DNA of 64,000 nucleotides from assembly GCA_017590115.1 (NCBI GenBank), contig JAGGNK010011003.1, positions 2,244,558-2,308,557 of the forward strand, in the 5' to 3' direction. Shown piece by piece: positions 49,641-61,661 of this stretch. The notes under the pieces were generated by a model. That model saw only the letters and a list, made by a program, of their open reading frames with translations. It ran no database searches and had not been told where the DNA came from. The translations under genes were made by a program, and so were the position numbers. Source of the DNA: Montifringilla adamsi. Its lineage: Eukaryota > Chordata > Aves > Passeriformes > Passeridae. Numbering within the stretch: the first letter of the stretch is position 1; each line of letters begins with the position of its first letter.

Positions 49641-50207
49641 TAAAAGCCAAGGACAGGGAAACCCATGACCCTGACAGCCTTTGGTGAGCTGGTAAGGATG
49701 GCTTGGTGTTCTGGGGTTTCTCCATGACCTGCCCCTTCCCACAGCTCTGAAAGGTCCCACTCGAGCCCCAGCCCAGCCCTGGGATGCAGAATCCCAGGAG
49801 ATAAGTGTCTGAGAGCAGGGTGGCTGTGGAGCCAGCCAAGGGCTGTTGTTGCAAGGCAGGATTGTTGCTGGTCACAAACAGGAGTTGTTGTTGATAACAC
49901 ACTGTGAGAAAGAACAAGATGTGGCTGGAGAAGGGCCCACGTGGAGGTAGGGCAGCACTTTCCTGGACAAACATCCTTGTTCAGGCTCCTGGAGATAAGC
50001 ACAGCACAGGCACAGGAGTGAGGCTGGGCAGTGGGCAGGGACTGTAAGGGGGGTCAGGATCACCAGAGTCCCACGAAGCCTCTGACCCATTTCCAGAAAG
50101 GTCTGAAAGAACGTCTGTGACACCTCATCTGCATAGAAAGTGAGAAAACAATCCTGACAATGGGAAACCCTGTCCATCAAAGGGAAACCCCCAAGCCTGA
50201 GAGGAAT

Positions 50208-50405
50208 GTCAGGGCTCTTGCCGCCCATTTTTTGGGCACAGGGACAGGGTGGGTGGGAAGCTGTAGGTTACCAGGGAAAGGGAATTTGCACAGCAGCTTC
50301 TGAACAAATCTTGGCTGCATTCTGCAGAGTGAGCAGCTTATGGATGCATAAAGGTCTGTGGATCAGGGAATCCTGTTCTCCAAAGAGCAGCAGTAGCACA
50401 TCTTG
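50208..50405 (-). repeat. Inverted repeat, right arm (~198 bp)
   Basis: Reverse-complement partner of 47326-47511. Its inner end is GTCAGGGCTCTTGCCGCCCA and its outer end AGAGCAGCAGTAGCACATCT. It ends about 95 bp before the (CCCTTT)n tract. The arms could be two copies of one unknown interspersed repeat in opposite orientations, or the ends of a fold-back element. Confidence 0.93.
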
Positions 50406-50500
50406 GGGGGATCACCAGCTGGACTGAAGCATCTGGATCACTGCTGAAACCAAGAATGACATCCCAGTAGCTGGATCAATCCTGGATCCAGGACTGATGA

Positions 50501-51180
50501 TCCTTTCCCTCTCCCTTTCCCTTTCCCTTCATTTCCCCCCTTTCCCTTTCCCTTTCCCTTTCCCTTTCCCTTTCCCTTTCCCTTTCTCTTTCCCTTTTCC
50601 CTTTCCTATTCCCTTTCTCCTTCCCTTTCCCTTTCCCTTTTCTCATTCCCATTCCCTTTCCCCTTTCCCTTTTTCCCTTTCCCTCTCCCTTTTCCCCTTC
50701 CCCTTTCCCTTTCTTTCCCTTTTCCCTTTCTTATTCCCTTTCCTCCTTCCCTTTCCCTTTTCTCTTTCCCTTTTCTCTTTCCCTTTTTCATTCCCATTCC
50801 CATTCCCATTCCCATTCCCATTCCCATTCCCATTCCCTTTCTCCTTCCCTTTCCCTTTTTCCATTTCCCTTTTTCCTTCCCTTTCCCTTTTTTCCTTTCC
50901 CTTTTTCCCTTCCCCTTTCTCCTTCCCTTTTCCCTTTCTTATTCCCTTTTCTCCTTCCCTTTCCCTTTTTTCCTTTCCCTTTTTCCCTTTCCCTTTCCCT
51001 TCCCCTTTCCGTTTCCCTTTCCCTTTCCCTTCCCCTTTCCGTTTCCCTTTCCCTTTCCCTTCCCCTTTCCGTTTCCCTTTCCCTTTCCCTTCCCCTTTCC
51101 GTTTCCCTTTCCCTTTCCCTTCCCCTTTCCGTTTCCCTTTCCCTTTCCCTTCCCCTTTCCGTTTCCCTTTCCCTTTCCTT
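50501..51180. repeat. (CCCTTT)n / (GGGAAA)n simple-repeat tract, 680 bp
   Basis: Almost pure C/T on the plus strand, mostly CCCTTT hexamers with interruptions. A (CATTCC)n patch of about 8 units lies at 50789-50837. A 30-bp higher-order unit at 51001-51180 contains TCCCCTTTCCGTTTCC. The minus strand is (GGGAAA)n, with runs of three Gs separated by three As, the classic G-quadruplex pattern. The 318-codon plus frame (50497-51453, FPFPFP...) and minus frames (KGKGKG...) are low-complexity artefacts. Confidence 0.97.
51001..51180. repeat. 30-bp higher-order array, 6 copies
   Basis: Six head-to-tail 30-bp units, the last differing by one base at its end. Each is five hexamer-like blocks and carries a single CCGTTT variant, the only CpG in this tract. 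The near-perfect identity suggests recent unequal exchange or slippage. Confidence 0.95.
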
Positions 51181-51252
51181 GCTGTGCCCATTTATGACCC
51201 TGTTTCCTTGCCCTGTAGGGATGTCCTGCAGGCCCTGAGCAGCCCCGGGGGC

Positions 51253-51293
51253 TCAGTCAGACAGACAGACAGCCAGACAGACAGACAGCCAGC
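51253..51293. repeat. (CAGA)n short tetranucleotide repeat
   Basis: CAGTCAGACAGACAGACAGC followed by a second run of CAGACAGACAGACAGCC, just downstream of the pyrimidine tract. Confidence 0.85.
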
Positions 51294-51322
51294 GGAGCTG
51301 GTGTGGCTGGACAGTGACCTCA

Positions 51323-51336
51323 GCACCAGAGGGAGG
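51323..51336 (+). promoter_or_regulatory. CTCF-like motif
   Basis: GCACCAGAGGGAGG matches 12 of 14 positions of the CTCF core consensus CCASYAGRKGGCRS. A single match of this quality is expected by chance now and then in 64 kb, so this is a suggestion only. Confidence 0.2.
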
Positions 51337-54300
51337 ACAGCAGCAGGCAGGAGTGGCTCCCTTGGCCGGGCACAGCTGGGCCACAGCCAGCACCAACCAT
51401 CCACAGCACCTACAGAGCAGCCCCAACAATGGCTCACATGTGGGATCCATTAGGGCATTTCCAAGGAATTCACGTTCATTGTTTCCCTTGAAATATAAAG
51501 GTTATAAAACTTAATGGCCACATGACAAGGAAACTATATGAAACACTCAGAGATTTACAGAGTGACTGCTCAGCTCTCGGGGCATGTGGCTGGAAATTGC
51601 TGGGCAAAAGCCAATGAGCCCCGTGGTCTGAGCTTTTGGGCAGTTTTCTTATTTCTTCCTTTCTTTTCCTGACCTTGCAGACTGGTATTCGGTTACCACA
51701 GCAGCTCCAAAGTCAAACAGAAACACAGCTTGTATCTTCTTTCAAGTATTTATTTCTTTTGTCCTGTTAACACCAAGTAATGAAAGGAATTGTAAGGATT
51801 TTTAAGGGTGGGGGGAGGGAATGAAAGCAGGAGAAAGCAAAAAAAAAAATATGGACATAGTGGCTTAATTTCTCACAGCGTGTGCAGCACAAATGAACAG
51901 TAAACAAATCCCAGGGAAAAATGCAAACAAAGGCTACGTTTGCTCAAAGTTCCAAGAAAAAAGCCCATCGTGAGTGCCACTGAGCAAACATTTCTGTGAT
52001 TAAACCCTCAGAGCCTCTGTGCTCAGCACAGCAGGTACCTCCCCCTTCCCCCAGAGCATCCCTGGGCAGCAGCAGCCACAGGGCCAGGTTTCCAAGCCTT
52101 GTTTTGGTTTAAGGCATGGAAATGTTGTAATTGTGGCATTAAGCAGGCATCTAATCCAATGAGTCAAGGGCAAGTGTGAAAATCTGATTAGAGATCTAAC
52201 TAGGGTTTGTCTACAGAGAGTGAAACAATCAAGCAGCAGATCATGAACAAATACTGTATTTTGTTGGGATTTCTGACCCAGATTTTGGCAGTCCCAGCCA
52301 GGTGAGAAACTCATGATGTTGGCTGCCACCAAAGGGTCTTTGGGTGACCCTAAGGGTTGTACCAGCAGTACAATAATAAATTATCTCATTGTGTGACACC
52401 AGGTGAAACTGTCCCATTTTCTGTGTCACCTTTCCACGTCTGTAACAAATGGAAGTGCTCTGGCAGGGCCAGGCTGGCACAGGTGAGAGTCAAACAGTGT
52501 GCCGTGCTTTTCCTGCATTTCCTTTCTTCCCAAACCTCAGCTGCAGCACAACTCCAGCTCACTTTATTTTCTTAAATAGACCAAGGGTGAATGTGCAGCA
52601 ACACAAGCCCCAAAATACCATCATGCCATTCCCCTCATGTGGAAATATGCCATGCCCTGATGTTGGGAGGTCACTCTTATTTCAATGAACTCTTTGCAGG
52701 ATTCCCAGTGTGATTATTTTTCCCTTGATGACCTGAGGCTGAGAGGCAAATCCAGTGACGGAAACAAAACCAAACTGTGAAAATTTTCTGCTGCAAGTAA
52801 AGGCAAATGCACTTTTGACAGTATCCCAAGTTAAGGGTTTTTCCCTTGGAAATGTCTATAGGCACGTTTTTGATCACAGGATTGGAAATATGTCATGAGA
52901 ACACACTCAAATATGCATTTGCATTAACACTGCTGCCAGAAGCCATCTCACAGTCATCACCAGACATCCTGGAGCCCCTAGAAAGCTTTCTGTGGGATTG
53001 GAAGGCATCCAGCCAGGAGAAAGCAAAGCCACCATGCGATGGGGATGGCCAGTTCCACAGGAAAATGAACATTAATGAATGGCAAGCACTCAAAGAGGGA
53101 GTTACCGTGAAGGGCTTGCAAGGAAATCACTGGCTGAGAACCATCATGTGCATAAAATATCTGATAAATGAAAATCTGAAAGAAATCTATGTAAAAATGA
53201 TCCACTGAAAGAAAACAGGCTGATTTTACAGCAAGAATTGCCCATGTAAAGCAGTGCTGCTGGCTGTAATAAAGATCACTGGAATACAAGTTGCTCACCC
53301 AGCCTCAAAGGATGTGTGTACCTTAGACTGCAAAAGGACACTCAGAAGCATCATGAAAATAATCTATTTTACTACTTGTGTATGAAATTGTCAGAAGAAA
53401 CCAAACAGCAGTGCTGGGTACTGGGGCTTGCACCGTGTTTCTATTTTTCCACAGATGACTTTTACCTTATGATTCCCCCTCTAACCATAAAGTGAGGTTC
53501 TGGCCACCCACTCCCTCCCAGTCCTTCCCAGTTCAAATTCGGATCATGTAGGTGTTAAACAGAATGTGCAGTTATGAACAGAACTAGCAGCTCTCTGGGG
53601 CTGAGCTACACTTCATGCTTCAAAGGAACAAACCTGAAGATATTTAGGGCAGTTTGCAGAGTTAATGTCTCAGAAAGTGTGCACAAGGCACAGGTGAGGG
53701 ACTGCCTGAGGGGAGGGAGCAGAGGTGAATCTGCAGGCACAGCATTCTGGCTCAGGAGCTCTCCAAACACAGCCCTCTCCAACAGGAACAATTGGAAGAG
53801 ACAGATGAAATGATGAAAAATGAAGGGATCAGCAGAAATCAGACCTAATATAAACCCAACCAAAATAAACTCAGCATGGCTCCTGTGGCTCGTTCAAAAG
53901 CAGCTCTTCTCCAATGAACTCAGGTCAGGGGAAGGATGGACTAGAGCTTCCTCTGCTCTGTGCTTTTGGAGCCACTGGCAATGGGAAGAGGTTTTTAAAG
54001 GGGAATACTGAAGACTGGAACTCTACCTCCTACGTTGCATCACAGGAAATGTGACATCTCCAGCCAGAAAGTGTAACTGCTCCTAAATCCTGAGCTTCGG
54101 AATTTGAAAGAATTAACATTATTTTCATAATTGGTGTGAGGTCAGAGCTGTGTGTACTTGCCTGAATTCAAAGCCAAGCAGTAGTTTTTACATAAGAAAG
54201 CTTACAAGTCTGTCATTTATTTTTAAAACTGGAATGAAGATGCTTTGACTCTGCATGTGTAAAACAGAATGAGATCAGGAGGCTCAATGCTGTGTCCCTG

Positions 54301-56449
54301 GGATGATGGAAGCAGAGCATTCTATTGCACAATTAAACGGAGTTGTTTGTAAATTATTTATCTGCTTTTTAACATACGTAGAAACTTTTGCTACAGGACA
54401 AATCAACATTGGGGTTTTTATTTTTCTACGTCAGCATCAGATCACTTCTAGAGAAATTCAAGGCCATATTTGATCATTTGATTAACATGCTTGTTAAACC
54501 TCAGCTAAAACAACAGGACAACAGAGAAACTGAATGTGGTTTGGGATTCAAAAATATTGTAATAGTTGATCTGGGTGAAGAAGGTTTTTTGGCTATAGCA
54601 GACAGTTGAGAAACATGTCAGATTGCTTCTACTGAATAGTCCAAAATATCAGAATATTGAAAGTTACAGACTATTCTGCCACCAAAGCACAAGTGATAGT
54701 ACTTGCTTGTGTTTCTCTCCACTGTCTTCTGCACAGTCCTTAGAACAGGAGTAAAATATTGCCTGGCTCCACAAGTGCTCTCCATGAATTTGCAGCTCTG
54801 ATGGGAGTTCAGAAAAAAATATGAGGTATTTTACTGCTGGAAAGAAGAGAGCCAAGCTGATCTGGGATTCTGTTAATCCCATGGCTGAATTGAGTCATAT
54901 TCCACATTTATTACCATTAACAAGGGGAGATGTGGCCCAAAGACCTCAAGGTAGGAGCTGCTGTGGCTCTTTTTTTACTGGTACCTGAGAGACTCCTCCA
55001 TTCTCTAAGGCTGACACTGACCCAAAGAATTGCTTTGTTCTCTGACGGATGGATTTTTTATTTTTATTTTTTTACCAGCTATTTTGCTACATTTAACAGT
55101 TGAGAGAGCAGAGAGCATGGCTTGTCACCTCTGCTGCTACTTGTAGTAGGCAGAGTTGAAGGAGGTGTAAGACTGGAGTGACCTGTGTGACATGTCTGCA
55201 GGGAATCAGTGCTCCCAGCAGGCTCTGGGAACAGGAATTATGTGTTTGGATATCACTTGTTTTCCATTATTGCTATTTCTATCTTCTGTTAACATTCCTC
55301 TGACATGAGCCCTTTTTTCTTATCCCATATGGCAGCAGTATTCATGTCACCAAAACACCCCAGAAAGCTGATCACCCTGCACTTACTTCTGTCCTCTCTG
55401 CAAAAAGGCACTAAAGTTGACTTTCCTGGAAAAGATAGCAAGGAATTGCCTCCTTATCTTACAGCTGAAGTCAGTGCTGCCCTGTGCCAGCCCAGTGCCT
55501 GGGAACACTGATCAGATCAGCAGTGATGCCCAAGGAAAGCTGGTGGCCACACCCCAAAGGGTCTGACCCTAAAAAAATCAAGGAAGATCTCAGTTCATGT
55601 ACTCCTGATGCCCAGGGTGTGCACATGGTGGCCCAAGGGTCCAGTCAGGGGTGAGATGTGAGGCAGGAGGTGGGAGCTGTGCTCTGAGCTCTCTGGCACC
55701 TACGGACAAGCACAGCCTCCCAGTGCTCAGGTTTGTCCTGGTTGCACCTGAGGCTGCCTCCTTCTTCACCCTGGATTCGTCAAGAGTGTCCTGTGGGACC
55801 AGAATTTTAAATCCATCTATGTGCACTCTTTACTCCACCAGTGCACTGTGATAGTGACCTGCTCAGGAAACCAAATTCAGTGCCAAGTGCCCCAGGGACC
55901 TGCAGGAACACAATTTTGGAAGCCAGGATCATTTTCAGACAAGCCAGCAGGCTTCTGAGATGGATTGATTTAAGGCATTGATCTTCCAACAGGGCTCCTC
56001 TTCTTAGTTCCACATGGCTTGGAGAAAGAAGACATCCAGCAGGAACTCTTCACTTCCATATTCTTTTCATTATAATTTGATTAACATAGATGGGAAATCT
56101 TCACATCTAGGATGGCTGTCTGTGAAAAGCCTGTACAATACAGAGGCAATTAACTCAGATAAAGAAAAATAATACCTAAAAATGCTTTTGCTTAAGAAAA
56201 AAATAGGAAATGGAACCACATCCACCTAGTAGCCTCAGGTCAGGATGATTAGTGACACAAGCCAGAGAACCATGTCCTTGTAGTACCTACACATGATGGA
56301 TGGCCCTTGCAGCTGGAGAAAGTGAGTAGGGAGTCACACTGACCCCTGCTTTTACATGGCTGGGCTGCTTTCCTTCCCTCAAAAAAACCCAGAGGCAGCT
56401 GTCAGTTACCAGCATATTGGAGTTTCCGAGCCAGCAAGCTACAAGATTA

Positions 56450-56700
56450 ATTGACTGCTTTTTAGGGCATGGTGACCCACCGGAACAAGCAGGAGTGACA
56501 ACGGGCTTCTTTTATAGACTTTGCATTTGGCTGGAAATCACACGCCTCTGTTATTATGTAACTCCAGGGATGTAAGGTGGCATCTTGCCTCTGTCTGTTT
56601 AGGGCCATCACACTCCCCTAAGATTGCATCTTATCTTCTATTTTGTATTCTCATATACTATTCAGTCACTCTCCAACTCCAATTACAGTGCTTTCTTCCC
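56450..56700. promoter_or_regulatory. Candidate conserved block upstream of DHRS3 3' end
   Basis: A non-repetitive stretch with GACCCACCGGAACAAGCAGG, GACAACGGGC, CACGCCTCTGTTATTATGTA and AGATTGCATCTTATCTTC (GATA-like). No frame or repeat recognised. Low confidence, on composition. Confidence 0.2.
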
Positions 56701-58649
56701 TCATTTAAGGAGGAATTGTTCTAGTTTTATGCAGAAAAAAAATCGCTATATGATGCATAAAAAAAAAATCATCACACATCTGCCTTAATTTTTTTTCTGT
56801 GCTAAGATGTCACAATGCCCATAACAGAGTGAGCATAAGGAACTAGTAAGTTTGGACTCTTTGGGAAGGTGTGAAGATATGAATTGTCTCAGAGGTTTGT
56901 GCCTTTAGTCCAGCCCGGGCAGGCTGGGTCAGTGTGTGTTCCTGCTCACAGGATCTGTTACAGGAACAGAAGAGGGTGTGATGTTGAAAGCAGAGATGAC
57001 AGGAACGGTCCAGGGGGCAATCAGGTGTGCCCTGTGTCTTCCAGCTGTGCTCTGCAGCTGGGGCAGCTCAGCCCCCTGCAGCAGCCCCTGTCTGCTCTGC
57101 CACTCCTGATCCCACTCCCGGGGGGACAGACAGGGGGGCTTGTGCTGGAGCTTCAGCTTCCCCAAGGCAGTGAAGGAAGGTGCTGAGGTGACCTCAGGAG
57201 AACAGAGGTGGTGAAGGGGGCAAGAAGAATCTGAATTGCCATCTTCCCACAGGGAACACGGGACAGAAGAGAATGAGCTGCGGGGAGCAGGTGAAGTTCT
57301 GGTTTTCCTCTTGTCTTTCTCCAAGTCCCTGAATCTGTGGCTGCCACTACTCACAGCTCAACATCTCCCTCAGGAAAGTGTGAGGTCAAAGAGGATTCAG
57401 TTCCCCAGAGAATGCAACTGCTGCTGGTGACTGACAGGTTTGCTCAGACTGCAAACATACCAGGATCTTAGTGCTGGGGAGGTGAGAGCTGCAAACAGGG
57501 CAGAATATTCTCATTCCCAGGGCTGCTGGTTGGTAAAAATGCAAAATGCTGCATTTGACATAATCCTGCTTTACCCCAAACTTAGGAACCAGTACTGTCG
57601 AAAAAGTGGCTGTCACCTAGATTAAATTTATTAAATCCAGGTGAAGAAATAAAAACAAAAGAGACGCTCCAAGGATCACCTTGTGTTCTTTTCTCAACAG
57701 TTGCAGTTCAGCTCGAGGAAGGCACTAGGCCACATTAATGTCTGCTACAAGCAGATGTGTTCTCTTTGAAATAAATGCACCCACTTATGCTCTGCCTGCA
57801 CTGAGTCTGTTTCTGGGTTTTGAGGAGCCCTGGCAAGTGCTGTCTGTTAATATCTGAAGGTGGGAGTGTTCAGGGAGTTGTCGGAAAGGCTTGCAAGACT
57901 AGATCTGATCATACCCACCCACACTAATTAACACATTACATAAAAGTACAACAAGTTTCTCTTTGCAAACATCAGAATCACTTGCCCAGGCACTTTCTGT
58001 GCAGTTCTAGAAGAACTTGAGGGACAGACTCTATTGCTTTTTAACCTCACCAGAACAATGGGTGAGTGGGGAGGGTACAGCTCCCACTTTCAGGGCCCAC
58101 TCCTTTTTGTGATGTTGCTAAAAACATGCCATTGGCAGGGACATGGCTGCAACAACCTTTTTAAAGTTCACCAGGGGTGCATGAGGGTGAACTTTTTTCT
58201 CATCAAAAACCACAAAAGGAAATATTGAACATGAGGGATCAGATTCCTCTACAAAGGACTCCTCCTCTCCCTGCCCTGCCTTGATTATTTTGAAAATCAC
58301 TTAGTATAAACAGCAGCCCTTGTAGCCACCTTGAACTGAAAAATCCTCCCATTTAAATTTGGCTTTTTTTTTTTTTTTTTTTTGCCAAGGGAACATGTTC
58401 CAAACTAGCTCATGTTTCTCAAATTTTAAATCAGCAGCAATCTCCTGTATAAGAGCCATAGTGAGGACTCTTTTACTTCTTCGGAGTTTGGAGCAAGTAA
58501 AACTAATTTCCTATGAAACTCCTGTGACCTGCTCCTGCAGCCTCACCTGGATTCCTCCAGCAGGATAATAAATGGATATCCCAATCTTGATTTACTCCAG
58601 ACTCTTGTATGACATCTGGCTTCAAGATGGTGGCACAGAAAATTACAGT

Positions 58650-59110
58650 GATGACATAGGAAAACAGAAGGAAAAAAAATAATTGTGCAGTGGAGAGCAG
58701 GAGGCAGCAGAGAGCGCGGGGAAAATCAAAATTAAAGTAAATCAAAGGGCGGAAATTCCTCAGAGAAGGCCTTGGGCTTCAACAAAGCTCGTCCACATTT
58801 GCAGCGCTTCAAGATTACCCAACAGTACCCTGATGTGGGAAGGTCCCAGCAGACCTCAGCAGGCATTCCAGAGGAGCCTTTCTATTAAAAAACAACTCTT
58901 CAGTGTCCCCATGCCCGTTCGCAGGGGCGCTCGATGGGCACCGTCCTGCCTCACAGCGCCCACCACGCAGGGAACTCCTACCCAACTCTTCCCTGCTATC
59001 TGCAAAGCCAAGTTAATGTTTTCCTCATCATTTTCTGCTTGCTGCAACCCTCTCCCCCACCGTGACTGCTATTTGACCTGCTGAACGCTCCGGGACCCCG
59101 GGGGAAGACA
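58650..59110. promoter_or_regulatory. Candidate conserved CpG-bearing block
   Basis: A mixture of AT-rich motifs (CAGTGATGACATAGG, AATCAAAATTAAAGTAAATC) and CpG-containing stretches (GAGAGCGCGGGG, CCCGTTCGCAGGGGCGCTCG). It stands out from the surrounding intergenic DNA. No repeat recognised; frames here are short. Confidence 0.25.
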
Positions 59111-60581
59111 GAGGGAGTTGTGTGCAGGAGAGGAGACAGAGGATGAGTCTCAGCTACGTCCTGCCTTGTTTGTATTCACCAGGAAGAAATCAACAGCACC
59201 CAGTGTGCAGCTCTGCAGACAGGGAACACCTTGTGTGGTGCAGGGAGAGAGCAGATCCACGCAAGGGACAGGATCTGGGGATGAACGGGGATTCCAGAGT
59301 GTGCTTTTACCTCACTTTTGCATTAGGAAGTTATCAATAAACAGAATCTCAGCACAAAGGTTTAATTTCAAGGGGACACTGCTCTTTCACCACAGCTGAT
59401 TGCACTTGCAGCTACAAGCCTGGCACGCCCAGCTGGGATTAATGAGAAACTGGAATGGATCAGACAGCACAAGGGGAAGTTGGTATCACCAGATCTTCCT
59501 CTCCCAAACCTCTCCTGACAAACCTGGTACCTTCAGTATTCCAGGCAGATCCTGGAAGGGTTCTCCCCTCATGGCACTTGACCTTCCAGTGAGATGGGCT
59601 TCTCAAAAAGAAAGACAAGACAAAAAATAAAGGTGGAAGCATCTATTAGGGTGGTCTCAAAATGACAGAGAAGTTTCTTTTCATCCTCTCCAGAGAGCCT
59701 CAGACATCCAGGAATTCCAAGGAAAACTGCATTTTAAGAAACATGTTCAGAGGTGTCACAGTGCTCCAGGTTACAGTTCTGCACTGACTCAGGCAGGAGA
59801 GCCCCTCCAAACACTCACCCAGGCAGAGGGCATTCAGCAGTGGCACTTCTGGCAGCTTCTTCCTCTTGGAGAGCTCCAGAAAGGAGAAATCCAATGGTCT
59901 GCAGTAAGGCCAGACCTGATTTTAACCTGATTCACACCTTTGCATCTCAGTAGCAGGTCTCCATTAAACACAGCTCACAGCTTTTCTGCTGTACCTCAGA
60001 AGTCTTTCAGGAGATGATATATTGTGGCATATGGGTTTTTTCCTCATCTAAATTTTTGTATAGAACCACTTGGTCTATGAACAGATACTGCTTTTCCTTT
60101 CTAGAACATGCTGCATTTGAATTTGCTGAGCTTTTGACAGACATTTAGGTAGTCAGACTTGCAATTTTGAGGTAGGGAAACACTAGAAATATCTGCTTTG
60201 CAGGTCAGGGTGCTCCTTCAGGTGATGCATTTTGCCCCAAGCCACACAGGACATCTACAGAAAAGCTCGAAATTCGAGTCAGGAGCCCTAAATTCACTCC
60301 TTTAATCACACATCCACCCCTGAGGCACTTCATTCAGGTGTCTCCAGTTGGACTTGCTACTTCCTGTATTGCAATTATATTAATTTCTCTGTTAGTAGTG
60401 CTCCAATGTGCTGCTCACTGCATTTTGCACAGGAATGCAGTGTTGCCCTTCCTAGGCTGACCAAGAGAATACTTCACTACAAAAATAAATAATGTCTAGT
60501 TGCTTCTGGCACCTCAGTCCAAGCATATTTATCACTTTTGGCTGATCAGTGCCTGATTCAATATCCCTAAAGCACAATGGG

Positions 60582-60587
60582 TTTATT
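60582..60587 (-). terminator. DHRS3: Candidate DHRS3 poly(A) signal
   Basis: TTTATT on the plus strand (AATAAA on minus), about 990 nt past the DHRS3 stop. It is the first canonical signal I see in that direction; an ATTAAA (plus TTTAAT, about 60609) lies just before it. A shorter UTR using a non-canonical signal is possible. Confidence 0.35.
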
Positions 60588-61576
60588 CACAGATGAATTC
60601 AAAATGCATTTAATCAGGTCTTTGCTAAATGTGCTCCCAAATTTCACATCTCATGAGCACAACAGTACTGACTCTTAGAGCATTATTCCACTTCACTGTG
60701 CAGATTGATGCAATGGATTTTCCTCTGAATGGATTAAGTCAGTGAATGTGTGTTTGTACAAGCAGGCTCTAGCTTTAGTTCTAGATTTAGTTCATCCCCA
60801 ATGTGCTGCTGCCTACATGTGTGGCAGTCTAGGATTAACACTAAAAATATATTTATATTTTATCAGAAATGAACAAAAAAAAAAAAAAATCAGAACGACA
60901 ATTTCACATGTGAGTTCAGTGACAGAAAGAATCTTCCACTATTTAAGCTCTCAGCTCTGCTGCCTGAGCCTTCCTGTCCAGCCTCCACAGGGGAAGTACA
61001 ACAGCTTTTTTGGGCCCAGAAAGAGAAGTCCTGGGTGGCCTTTAGCAAAGAAAACATTGCTTCATGGTTTGCTCCTTCCCCAGTGTGTGCTGGGAACAGC
61101 TTCATCATGGTATGGAAAGTAAAGAAAGAGAAGGAAGAACTGTCCATATCTTTTAGTTCTTCAAAGTAATTTCGAAGTTCCCCATTCAAAAAGCTGAAAT
61201 GAAACCAGTGGCAGCTCCTCTGGAGAGAGGGCAGTTTGGGATGGGATGTGCTGCCTCTCCACTGAGACAGCCCACAGACACTTCAGAAACAAAAATCACA
61301 TCTTAAAACTATGAGTAGATTTAACAATTGAACTCTAAAGAATTAAACACCATAGAAACATTTCACACTTTCTGTTTTTCTTTCCAAGGGTCCACAGTCC
61401 ACTCACTCAATCCTGTGCAAAGGTCATGTTACTATGGATATGACCTGCAAGAAATGTGTTGCCTCAGAGCAGCACAAGTCACATGAACAGGCTGAAAGCC
61501 AAGACTTGCTGATTCACAGTCCTGTAGGATTTTCATGCTCGTGCTGGGTTCAGTGCAGAACAGTCCTTGTGCCAGC
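60588..61576 (-). other. DHRS3: DHRS3 3' UTR (extent inferred)
   Basis: The region between the DHRS3 stop and the first canonical poly(A) signal on the minus strand. It has no repeat and no competing gene. The open frames at 60742-61122 and 60890-61189 have no recognisable similarity. The end is a guess from the poly(A) signal. Confidence 0.4.
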
Positions 61577-61661
61577 CTATGTTCGTCCTTTGAAAGTGTT
61601 CATGCAGGTGTAGCTCCCAGAAAACTTGTGGATTTCTTCAAGTGCTGCCTGGGGGAGAATG
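61577..61661 (-). CDS. DHRS3: DHRS3, last coding exon
   Basis: DHRS3 (retSDR1) is a membrane-bound short-chain dehydrogenase/reductase of the ER and lipid droplets. It reduces all-trans-retinal to retinol with NADPH, works with RDH10 and so limits retinoic acid. On the minus strand the exon follows the acceptor CTACCACCAG. Its first base completes a Ser codon with AG of the previous exon, and it reads [27 protein letters not shown], stop (TAG, plus 61577-61579). This is the DHRS3 C-terminus as I recall it, with SGS where human has SGT. The longer open frame to 61762 includes intron. The catalytic Tyr-x-x-x-Lys lies in exons outside the window. Confidence 0.96.

Larger units (their letters stand above)
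35806..60570. other. Intergenic region between VPS13D and DHRS3
   Basis: Nearly 25 kb with no protein-coding exon that I recognise on either strand. It holds CR1 pieces, tandem repeats, a SINE and an inverted repeat pair, all listed separately. Non-repetitive CpG-bearing blocks at about 42195-42690, 46840-47000, 56450-56700 and 58650-59110 may be regulatory. An unannotated lncRNA could be present but cannot be seen from sequence. Confidence 0.75.

Noticed and set aside
50497..51453. 318-codon frame rich in Phe/Pro/Ser
   Set aside because: It is a translation of the (CCCTTT)n tract, which lacks stops in every frame; there is no splice or start context.
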